Assembly (NCBI GenBank): GCA_004802705.1
Contig: SGPL01000756.1
Coordinates: forward strand, 1 to 12,999
Length of the DNA: 12,999 nucleotides
Direction: 5' to 3'
Source: Bondarzewia mesenterica
Taxonomy: Eukaryota; Basidiomycota; Agaricomycetes; Russulales; Bondarzewiaceae
The notes beneath the pieces were generated by a model, which worked only from the letters and a program-made list of their open reading frames with translations, ran no database searches and had not been told where the DNA came from. Positions 1 to 7,392 of this stretch are shown here, one piece after another. The translations under genes and the position numbers were made by a program. The first letter of the stretch is position 1. Each line of letters opens with the position of its first letter.

Positions 1-290
1 TAATTACGGGGGTGCGATAACCCTTGGCAAGCAAGGGAATATCCGGCAAACCGTTGGTTTCGAAACCTAAACCAAGCAATTCGTCCGTTCGGCAAAGTTC
101 GTTGGCCGCTGTGTTGGTTGGACACGTCGAGCGCTCGCTCGCTGTCCTACACGCTCTACGCGTCCCCTTGCTTTTATTTCAACAAGGTGTGCTCCTGATG
201 TCAACCAGCCATCTCTGTATCTCTACATGGACTCTTAAAAGAACAAACTTAAATTTCAAGCTGACCTGTGATTGCATACTCATGCTGAAG
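1..290. other. No recognisable gene, window start
   Basis: I see no supported gene here. An open stretch of 97 codons at 24-317 (+) has no recognisable motif and a composition that looks random. It also overlaps the heat-shock element at 291-303, so I treat it as chance. The segment is best read as distal upstream DNA of the Hsp20 relic. Confidence 0.5.
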
Positions 291-303
291 TTCCAGAAAG
301 TTC
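291..303 (+). promoter_or_regulatory. Heat-shock element (three perfect inverted units)
   Basis: The sequence reads TTC-CA-GAA-AG-TTC, exactly the TTCnnGAAnnTTC array recognised by trimeric heat-shock factor Hsf1 in fungi. It lies about 245 bp upstream of the Hsp20-like start codon at 547, a usual distance. A TATA-like GTATATCAG follows at 451-459. One such site can occur by chance, but its position before a small heat-shock protein relic supports a real former promoter. Confidence 0.6.
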
Positions 304-546
304 CGCCCTTGTCTTGACGGTTCGACCTGGTTCGACATCCTCGACCAACGACTTACGTTTTTGGATCTACACAGTGTGAAAGTGACGCTAACTGGTGCAA
401 CATCTTTCTTAGAGAATTCTACGATGTGCTAGGATTCTTTGTTCAGAAAGGTATATCAGGGCGCTATCCGGAATATCCCCATCCACGAACCATTTCGATG
501 ACTCGTCGAATCAACGGAAAGACAAACTAGCCAAAGCACAACTTCA

Positions 547-1119
547 ATGTCTATTTCTCATTTCTTCTACGAGCCTTTCTACTGCCTCTCCGGCTTTGAT
601 CGCCTCTTCGATGAGGCGTTCAATGATCGCTCCTCTGACAATAGGGTTCAGCGATGCGGATAGGGCACCTAGTCCAGCATCTTATCCGGCATCTTTAGAC
701 CAAGGTATGTACGCACCTTTACGCCAACAAGAAACAATTAATTGAATGCTTTGGCTAGGATGGTTGTCCACGAGAGCAAAGACGCGAACAGCGTAACGGC
801 GACGTTAAAACTGCCAGACTTCAAGAAAGAGGACGTGCAGATCGACGCGCACAACAATCAGCTTACCGTCACTGGCGAGAGCAGGGCTACTTCCGAGCAC
901 AATGAAGAAGGTTATGCTGTTCGGTGAGACGGCAAGTTCTTGAGGAGTTACAGTTACCTGAGGAGATCAAGGTGAGCAATCGTGTCTGGCTCAAGATATT
1001 GAATGCAGTTCCTTGATAAGACTGAGGAGATCAAAGCTTCTATGGATAACGGCGTGTTAACTGTCACCTTCCCCAAGTCTGCTCCAGAGTCGGCACCCAA
1101 GAAGATCACGATCTCGTGA
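547..1119 (+). pseudogene. Small heat-shock protein (Hsp20/alpha-crystallin), decayed copy
   Basis: This is a relic of an ATP-independent cytosolic chaperone of the Hsp20 family. Exon 1 (547-704) gives an N-terminus with FFYEPFY and FDRLFDEAF, typical of basidiomycete members. A 54-nt intron (705-758) joins in frame to PRMVVHES. The alpha-crystallin domain follows: VTATLKLPDFKKEDVQID, HNNQLTVTGE and GYAVR. After a second likely intron (972-1020, 49 nt) comes EEIKASMDNGVLTVTFP and a C-terminus KKITIS, with stop at 1117-1119. The copy is broken: in-frame stops TAG at 661 and 670, TGA at 925, two residues missing in the following loop, and a one-base deletion near 949. Both introns keep usable splice sites, so decay looks recent. 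No single frame could give the full ~155-residue protein. The family call is firm; loss of function rests on the stops being real bases. Confidence 0.85.
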
Positions 1120-1623
1120 GCTGCGACACCGCACATTACTGGCTATGTTTACAATCGTCTATAATCGTACCGTGTTTTCCTTGCCTTGGAAGTTCAGTCG
1201 ATGTCTTTGAAGTAGTTAGTTATGTTCCCATCTTGTATGTATTAATCATGTGTTCGCTATCCTAGTAGTACTACTAGGAAATCCACAAGATATCATCACC
1301 GGCGTCCAACTCCAGTGTGAATGTCAGTCTAGCCAAGAAAAAAAAAACACGTCGACCTCGCAGGTTCACGCACATCTGTGCGGATTAGTCCAAAGATTGT
1401 TGAATACTTGCTTCAACTGCCGAAAGATAGGCGCTCGGGTGTACTTAGGTTAAGTACTGTAATTGATAACCAAGACCAAAAAAGGAAACAAAGCTGTTCA
1501 GTAACTTCGGCTGTACGCCCACAGGCGCCCAGGGCTCAGCCTCAGCGCTCGCTGTTCAGTGCGTGCCTGCTCGACTTTTTCCTTCTCATCTTCACGATTC
1601 ACAACTCCCTCAACAGCCAAACA
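1120..1623. other. Intergenic, no gene seen
   Basis: This stretch lies between the Hsp20 relic and the membrane-protein gene. Short open frames on both strands show no recognisable protein. It contains a short A-run near 1338-1347 and presumably the promoter of the gene starting at 1624, but I cannot point to a clear TATA or other element. Confidence 0.4.
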
Positions 1624-2299
1624 ATGACTTACCATGAACCGACACCAGCGAACGGGGGTTATGACCAGAGGCTTTTGGCCTCCGCACCAAAGGTAACCAG
1701 AGCAGAGAAACAGGTACGCGGGCCTTGATCTTCGGTGCTTCGTTGATAGTAATTGACAAAGAGCCTGATTTCGCGATGGACGACTTGTTATAATATCCAA
1801 CTCGTGTGCTTGTGTACTATTGCTCTCATTTTCTCTCTCGACTCTTGGAATGGCTTTGTAGGGGGGATACAATGTCGATCTTCTGGAGGAAGGCCGCAGG
1901 CACGGCTCTGCCTCTCCCCCACCTAACGCGAGCCCCGTCTCAGAGCATGGTGGACCGTCTCAAGACATCATCATGCCTGCCACTGCTACTGCATATACCT
2001 CGTCGAAACGCCCTTGGTACCGCACCAGAGCTGGCATCATCGGTCTCGTCGTCCTCGCGCTCGTCATCATCGGTGCAGTGATCGGCGGAGCGGTGGGTGG
2101 GACACGAAGTAACCATCATTCGAGTTCGGTTTCGTCATCGCAGACACAGAGCTCGTCTGCAGCGCCGAGCTCGTCTGCAGGATCGGGGTCGGTTGGGCAG
2201 GGACAGGCAGCGGGCTCGGTGGGGGTTGGGCAGGGGCAGGCATTCGGGGTGCCATCGACATCCGCTCCTCCGGCCATTTCGTCCCTGAATGTGGGATAA
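1624..2299 (+). CDS. Small single-pass membrane protein with Ser/Gly-rich tail
   Basis: A two-exon gene. Exon 1 is 1624-1713 (30 codons) and the intron 1714-1861 (148 nt, GTACGC...TTTGTAG). Exon 2 is 1862-2299. Splicing keeps the frame and gives 175 residues. The N-terminal ~67 residues are polar and include GGYNVDLLEEG just after the junction. A basic and aromatic stretch (KRPWYRTR, about 79-86) precedes one hydrophobic segment at 88-110 (GIIGLVVLALVIIGAVIGG), which fits a type II or tail-anchor-like helix with positive charges on its N-side. The remaining ~65 residues are Ser-rich, then Gly/Gln-rich with repeated VGQGQA. There is no signal peptide. From general knowledge, short proteins with a YNxDLLE-type motif and an R-x-R-x-G-I-I membrane helix recur in Agaricomycetes without known function. 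The long intron is the weakest part of the model; the exon 2 frame is sound. Confidence 0.7.
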
Positions 2300-2881
2300 A
2301 TTGTGGTTCCTACATCTGTGGCTGGGGAATTGGGAGGCGCGTCAACGCATCTATGCCGCTGTTTCACTTTCGACATGCGGATAGGTGAAAGATCGAAATA
2401 TGGGGCTGGCGCAGTTGGACATTGCTAATCTAACGTTATACCTCTGTGGAGCTATCTGTGCCAGGGATGATGTCCACTCTATGCTTCTTATATGCCTCGC
2501 TAACGACAACCATCTCTTCTATTATATGTATGTTGTTCACTTTCGTCTCTTCATACCAGGCTGGGAAAAAGTTATTTTGTGTGTTCTGGCTCGCATTCGG
2601 GCTTCCGTTTTCTCGTCCGTGTGCCATGGGAAGAATCTCGTAATGCTATTTTGAGCACTTGAATGACTTGCAAAAGGAAGAATCCTTTCCATTTGTGAGT
2701 ATTGTTTGTCAAGTCAAGAGACTCGTCAGATATACTACTGTGATGCGCCAATCAAGAAGAATCAAGCTTGAAGCCAACTGGAAGCTCTAGCTTGTAGTCC
2801 CGGTCTGCGGCCCGTGAACATTTGACTGGCCCGGATTCAAATATTCAGCCGTTACGAATCTTCTGCACGCTCTGCCGCAAA
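2300..2881. other. Intergenic, no confident gene
   Basis: The stretch follows the membrane-protein gene and precedes the first terpene-synthase unit. A 65-codon hydrophobic frame at 2446-2643 (+) and a 63-codon frame on the other strand at 2436-2627 overlap each other, and neither has a family signature. I call neither a gene. The homology shared with the second unit starts at 2882 (CTTCAGCGAA), so everything left of that point is outside the duplication. Confidence 0.4.
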
Positions 2882-3234
2882 CTTCAGCGAAATCTTTGAT
2901 AACGTTGCGCCCAGCAACAACTCTTCTTAGACTTTGATATGACACTGTCTTTAAGCCATTGACACGAACGCTTGGGTCTACCTTTTTGCCTCATTTTACC
3001 TCTCTTGCACGATTTCTCTGTGCAATGCTCGTGGCTTAATCAAGTTCTCTCCCACTTTCTGCCTCTTCCTCATCCATGGTCGATGATGCGCTGCGAACTC
3101 GATCGTCCTGCGGATCCAGTGAGGTATACGTATCGATGTCATCGGCCACACAACACACAGTATGAAGTCAAGGTCCGCGCCGTCTCCTCACGTCTCCCCT
3201 CTAGTTGTTCGTTCTCCCGTCNTCCNTCGTCTTC
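2882..3234 (+). promoter_or_regulatory. 5' region of terpene synthase copy 1, shared with copy 2
   Basis: This block aligns with 8735-8951 and then 9518-9642 upstream of copy 2, with a 566-bp segment present only in copy 2. It holds a 33-bp perfectly conserved stretch (2999-3031) built around the inverted repeat TTGCAC-9 nt-GTGCAA. Downstream, CCA|GTGAGG near 3117 matches CCA|GTAAGG near 9550; both resemble a splice donor and could mark a 5'-UTR intron. No TATA box is evident. Confidence 0.5.
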
Positions 3235-3840
3235 ATNANCAGCAANAAAGCGCCTTCACAGNATNATNTCCCGCCTTTGCCAGACGTGCTTGCCGACCTG
3301 GCCATGGGGGCCTNGATTCGCTGTATGAGGAGGTCGAGGCTGAATTCGTCAGCCTGGGTCGCNAGCTCTTCAAACCGTTCAACNCCGAGGCGCAAGATAC
3401 TTTCGACCGCTGNGATTTCACNCGTCNAAAACCGTGGTGGNCAACCGCACCTCTCTCTCTCGCTCTTTTTTTCATTCGTTCTCCAGGCCTTNGTGCGGCT
3501 CTTTCCTACTTTAACTTTGATCTTTGTTGTTTGACACTGCGGCCATCGTGACGGAGGCCAAAGACCGACGTACGCGTCCAGAATATACGGAACATGAAGA
3601 GTTACCTCAGCGTCAGGTGAGACACCGTTGGAGTGATGCCATCCCTTGCGCCCCTCGAACACGAGGACGCTGTCGACGAAAGCACCGCGGAGCATCCAGC
3701 TATCGTCAGATTGGAAGAGACCACTTGTGGACATGAGGACATCGGAAACGTCCATCCCCGTTCTGGTACCTTGACCTGACTTTCAAAAGTGACTCGTGGT
3801 CTTTGCGTTTTGGATGGTGGAGCCGCGAGCGTGTAATTTT
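3235..3840 (+). pseudogene. Sesquiterpene synthase, copy 1 (truncated, exon 3 deleted)
   Basis: A broken paralog of the synthase at 9643-10934. Exon 1 is recognisable (DVLAD, LYEEV, FKPFN, FDRC-like pieces) but holds many N bases, including the third base of the presumed start ATN at 3235. It also has an extra C in the DWPW region (near 3299) and +1/+2 insertions near 3345-3373. Intron 1 and exon 2 (from 3487) align with copy 2. Exon 2 ends at TTTGAT (3516-3521) and runs almost directly into exon 4 at about 3523. Intron 2, exon 3 with the aspartate-rich motif, intron 3 and the start of exon 4 are therefore gone, about 360 bp. Exon 4 has a TGA at 3618 where copy 2 has CGG. The exon 4 donor GTACGT is changed to GTCCAT, and exon 5 with the NDxxSxxxE motif is unrecognisable. 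Homology stops inside what is intron 5 of copy 2. It cannot make an active cyclase. Confidence 0.85.
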
Positions 3841-4251
3841 TAATTTAATTTAAAAAGAATGCGTAAAGAATTCGCTGCTCACGAGCAGACAAGGGAGTCA
3901 TCTGGGAAACTGCAGCACAGGGTGAAAATGGACCCAAGCCGGCACTGTTCTAGAAGCATCAAAGCACTCGCAGTTGCGAAGTCGATTCGCGTTTTGTGGC
4001 CACTACGTCCTGTAATGCCTGCAGAGCCGGCCCATCGTTCGCTTCACCCAACATGGGCTCGCTGGTGACCATATAGTCCCACCCCCCGATCAATACAATA
4101 TACCAGAAAACTCGCTCCAAGTCCCTTTCCTTGCCCTCCAAGACGTGGTGTCCTTGAGAGCGCTCGTTGAAAAGGCTTAAAAAGGCCAATGAATTTGGGG
4201 AGATGAGGTGGAATTTCGATCGATTAGCGTGTCGGCTTCTGCACTAGCGGT
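3841..4251 (-). other. Unique spacer with a 76-codon open frame of unknown origin
   Basis: This stretch lies between the synthase relic and the start of the second homologous block at 4252. It has no counterpart in unit 2. On the - strand a frame ending at 3959 is open from about 4215 and reads EGKERDLERVFWYIVLIGGW and then YMVTSEPMLGEANDGPALQ. It looks more protein-like than most chance frames, but it lacks a good ATG and I recognise no family. It may be an exon of a gene fragment brought in by rearrangement. On the + strand a 69-codon frame (3859-4068) overlaps it and looks random. Confidence 0.25.
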
Positions 4252-4402
4252 TCTGTATTAGCTCTTACCAGTATACATGGTAATTTCCACATGCCACACT
4301 CTCGGGATGGGTCGTCATCTTAAATCAAGCGTGAGGGTCGAAAGGGGTCGAAGCCTCCAGTCGATTCTCGAAGGCATCGGGCAAAGACTCAAGTCACGAA
4401 GT
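4252..4402. repeat. Segmental duplication block, left part (matches 11543-11682)
   Basis: The first 66 bases (4252-4317) are identical to 11543-11608 and begin TCTGTATTAGCTC. The rest aligns with small gaps up to ACGAAGT (4396-4402 against 11676-11682). In unit 2 the sequence then continues directly with TGTTCGCG; here it is interrupted by a 1.3-kb insertion and resumes at 5718. On the - strand this is the counterpart of a possible exon in unit 2 (11610-11703), but here that exon's donor GTGACG reads ATGACG and the frame is broken. Confidence 0.85.
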
Positions 4403-4564
4403 CACCTTGCTTGCAAGGTCTCTGCACTACCGAAATTGTGGCTGAGATTATATAACGGATTTTGTGTCCTTAAAATGGAAAGTATAGACAATTCGGGACA
4501 ATGAGACTCCGCTGAATACTCCGCTACGGTCTCTGGCGACGGTCAGAGCATAGGCCCTTCTCTG

Positions 4565-4937
4565 AGAACATGTTCTTCTTTCAATTTTGTTCCGCAACAG
4601 TGTCCACTTCCATTCTCTTTCCTGTTCATCAGCATCGATGAGAGGTTGTTCAAGGTGATCATGGGCACGACAGACGTAGTGGATCTGCTCGTGGGCGATG
4701 TGACGGTGGATGCGCTGCCAGGAAGCGCATGGACGGTGGTGGATCGTCGGATTGTTGACTGTAGGTGCGTCGGTCCTTCTCTTTCACTGGGACATGTCAA
4801 GTTGTCTGATGTATATGGCATGGTGCTCAATCAGCGTGTTACGTTTCCGACGGTATGCGAACAGTACGCTGGGTTGTGACAGACCAAATGGTGAATGACA
4901 ATATGCATTCGATAGTGGTGACCTGATGACCGAAACG
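4565..4937 (+). repeat. Tandem repeat unit A inside the insertion
   Basis: The core 4569-4738 matches 4961-5130 with a constant offset of 392 bp and no gaps. After an unrelated stretch, similarity resumes (about 4832-4937 against 5473-5570). On the + strand unit A carries a 77-codon frame (4646-4879) reading VVDLLVGDVTVDALPGSAWTV. The same frame in unit B ends at a TGA at 5131. Differences fall in all codon positions, so coding is not supported. Confidence 0.75.
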
Positions 4938-4956
4938 TTATGGAGACGTCAAGGAG

Positions 4957-5575
4957 AGACCATGTTCTTCTCCCAACTTTGTTCCGCAACAGTGCCTACT
5001 TCCGTTCTCTTTCGCGCTCATCAGCATCGATGAGAGGCACTTCATGGTGATCATGGGCACGACAGAGGCAGTGCATCTACTCGTGGGCGATGTGAAGGTG
5101 GACGCGCTGCCAGAAAGCGCATGGACGGTCAACTGACAAAGTTGGTGATTGTAGGAAACACGGGTGCGCCGTTGACAGAGATACCAAGCTATGTATACCG
5201 TGGAACGAGCCGCGTGTATAACGGCGCTCACACGCTCAACGAAGGCTTGTTCGGTTACTCTTCATACCTCTATATTTCACATTTCTCGAGGGAGACGCAG
5301 CATTGAGATGGTAGACTTTGTTACAGTTCGATGAGGCACAGTATGAATTCACAGTTAGAGGTTATACTCGATGGAGCTGGCAGATCATTCATTAGTGATT
5401 GTTGTGCGGTGAATGAGCTCGCCCACCAGTTTGTTCTGTACCAGTGGATAGGAGTTCAGCGCTCGCAACCAACGTGTTAAATCAATGACCGTGTGCAAAC
5501 AGTATGCATGGTGAGTTGTGAGTAGACGAAATGGAGAACAACAATATACATTCGATGGTAGTCATCGAAATATGT
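4957..5575 (+). repeat. Tandem repeat unit B inside the insertion
   Basis: This is the second copy of the 392-bp-period unit. It matches unit A at its start and end but is about 230 bp longer in the middle. The + strand frame shared with unit A (ISIDER, VIMGTTEAVHLLVGD) stops at 5131-5133. I recognise no protein family. The duplication lies wholly inside the inserted segment, so it arose in the element or was carried by it. Confidence 0.75.
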
Positions 5576-5717
5576 CTATAAAACACCCGCATCAAAACCA
5601 GCGTCTGAAAAACCATTGTCCAATGGATACCAGCTTGAAAGAACAAGGAAAAGTTCTGCCCACATAAGTAGAAAATAATGCAAGCAAGGTGCTAGCCGAC
5701 GAAGTCGGCGCTTCCCC

Positions 5718-6130
5718 AAGTTGTTCGCGCGTCCTGACGCGACGGCATCACGTGCAGGACAATGGATAATAGACCTTAATAGACCCTCCTGCCATTGGCC
5801 AACAGCGAGGTAATGTTCCTCAGAGTTTTTGGTCTTTTATCGATGTGTTACTTCTTCCCTGTGCTTCTTGCTTCAAAATATGACTTCAATTGAATTTTCA
5901 TGGAAACAAGCAAAAGAGAATAGCCTCCAAGAATGAAACCAGGATTGCCGACGCACAGCGATGCACGTCGCACGATATCAAGAGCCTTGTAAGGAGACAC
6001 TCTGAATGGTATTGGTAAAAAGGAAGGGGGGAAGTCTAAATCCGATCGATAACGAACGCGGAAAAGGTGAGTGACCTTTCCTTCTCCATCGAGGGTCGAT
6101 GGTTACCTGGCGCCTCCCCTTCAACGTCCT
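5718..6130. repeat. Segmental duplication block, right part, downstream of zinc-finger gene 1
   Basis: This aligns with 11681-12065 with small indels. It contains an 86-bp inverted segment (5858-5943). It also contains a hairpin (6060-6081, GGAAA...TTTCC) just past the 3' end of the zinc-finger coding region, which keeps pairing potential in both units although bases differ. An uninterrupted 100-codon + frame in unit 2 (11646-11948) is broken here, and I do not regard either as a gene. Confidence 0.7.
5858..5943. repeat. Micro-inversion relative to the paralogous unit
   Basis: The segment between CCTG (5858-5861) and CAGG (5940-5943) matches 11805-11890 only as the reverse complement: by my reading 73 of 78 interior bases agree. 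The flanks on both sides align in direct orientation. The arms CCTG/CAGG are themselves an inverted repeat, so both orientations share the same ends. Confidence 0.85.
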
Positions 6131-7392
6131 TCAACCCTCGACGATCATCGCCTCCATATCTCCTGCTGCCCTCCTTGCACCACACCCTCCATCCTCGCGA
6201 ACGTGCATCCTCTCATGGACGAGGAGCGAATCCTCACGACTGACCTGGGCCCCGCAATGCCGGCACTTGTATGCGGGCGACGCGCTGTGCGCCTTGGCCG
6301 ACTCCAGGTGTCGTTGGAGGTCGTAAATCCTCCCGAATCCGGTACCACATTCCATGCACCAGGCTTTGGGCGGCTTGGGACTCGCTCGCTTCGGTTTGAT
6401 GCCGCTCCCAGTCTTCCGCCTCTTGACCGGTGGCGGAGCTTCGGCCCCATATTGGGACTTCAGCGCATTGCTGGGGGATGACGGCGCGTTTGCGAGGGCG
6501 CCTTCCTCGTGCTCGCACTCCTGCGATTTGTTGAAGTTACTGAATGGGGCCTGAGCGTCCGCACGCTGCTCGCCCTGAGATGCGAGGTTCATGCGCGCGA
6601 CACCCTTCCCCTTTTTGCTCCCGTCTTTCATATCGAGCCGATACGAGATGATGGGCGGCGGCGGCAGAGACGCCCTGTTCTTGCCATCGCGCACGTACCT
6701 GCTGATGGGCTGGGATCTGTGCGCGCTTATGTTCTGGGTTTGCGCAAATGCGGGAGGCGCGCACCCCGCATGTGTATGTGCATACCTGGATGATTGGATC
6801 GCTTGGCTGGGACCGGGCATCGACGTTACGAGAGGCTGAATCCCCCGAGCGATGCGATGTGCAGATACATTTGAGGGAAGGCCATAGGTAGAGTCAGGGA
6901 TGCTCGGAGAGCAGTGGCTACTCAGTGTTGAACCAATAGGATATTTTGATGTCCCGGTAGAGCTCACGTCCAGCAGTAACGGGTAAGCGCGAGGGATGGC
7001 GGCGTCGATGTCAGTGGCATATGGGTGGCCACGCTCTATTGTGGTACGGTGTAGATCAACCGATGGCGCTGCAAGCTGCGGGTTGAATCCATGGTATGGT
7101 TGCTGCTGGGGTCGAAAATCCTCCGCAATCGAAGTCGAAGCCTGCGATGGGGTGAGTGGCATCGTCGTCTATGAGCAAGATGTGAACTCACGGCGTTGAA
7201 ATCATTCAGCAGATCATATCCCACTCCGCTCTGGGGATTGTAAGTTCCAGTTGTCTCAGCAAGCAGGTTGGTCGTTTCCTGTCCGGTATTCTGNAAATGG
7301 GAACGCGCAATGTAGTCCATTACCAAGTCGAAATCATCGGGGACCCAAAAGTCTGGCTTGGGGGAAATCATAGTAGTGCTGTCCTCTATCAT
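6131..7392 (-). CDS. C2H2 zinc-finger protein, copy 1 (probable transcription factor)
   Basis: Two exons on the - strand: exon 1 is 7192-7392 (ATG at 7392) and exon 2 is 6131-7141. A 50-nt intron (7142-7191, GTGAGT...CATCGCAG, phase 0) separates them. The product is 403 residues. The N-terminus is acidic and aromatic (DFWVPDDFDLVMDY), resembling an activation domain. A long Pro/Ser-rich region follows. A bipartite nuclear localisation signal lies at about 306-319 (VKRRKTGSGIKPKR). Two zinc fingers sit near the C-terminus: C329-C332-H345-H352, with six residues between the histidines instead of the usual three to five, and C360-C363-H376-H380 with canonical spacing. It lies tail-to-tail with the synthase relic and is paralogous to 12066-12998. 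A role in regulating the terpene synthase is inference from linkage alone. One N (7294) leaves one residue of exon 1 unknown. Upstream of the ATG, CATTCACAG could be the acceptor of a 5'-UTR intron. Confidence 0.82.

Larger units (their letters stand above)
4403..5717. mobile_element. Insertion with 13-bp terminal inverted repeats, non-autonomous DNA-transposon-like
   Basis: This segment is absent from the paralogous site at 11682 and so was probably inserted. Its left edge is CACCTTGCTTGCA (4403-4415), whose exact reverse complement occurs at 5679-5691. The repeat starts exactly at the left breakpoint. The right inverted repeat is followed by 26 nt (5692-5717), including the hairpin GCCGAC-GAA-GTCGGC, before homology resumes. 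An 8-bp direct repeat ACGAAGTC lies at 4396-4403 and 5699-5706, close to but not exactly at both ends. The left end also forms a palindrome, ACCTTGC-TT-GCAAGGT. No transposase reading frame is visible, so it would have to move in trans, like a large MITE. The superfamily is unknown: the target-duplication length is ambiguous and the repeats match no terminus I can name with confidence. A deletion in unit 2 is the alternative. Confidence 0.6.

Noticed and set aside
2116..2376. 86-codon - strand frame rich in Pro, Thr and Asp
   Set aside because: It is the complement of the Ser/Gly-rich repeat region of the membrane-protein gene, where low-complexity codons keep other frames open.
2882..3840. 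Repeat-induced point mutation as the cause of decay in synthase copy 1
   Set aside because: Differences from copy 2 include many indels, a large deletion and changes in both directions; several CpG sites are in fact retained in copy 1 and lost in copy 2. I could not compute dinucleotide bias, so I make no claim.
4565..4576. 12-bp perfect palindrome AGAACATGTTCT resembling a nuclear-receptor site
   Set aside because: It is not conserved in tandem unit B (CCATGTTCT there), and fungi lack steroid receptors; chance is the simpler reading.
4543..5231. Paired - strand frames of 95 and 97 codons in the tandem units
   Set aside because: Their similarity is explained by the DNA duplication. Substitutions do not favour synonymous positions on either strand and no family is recognisable.
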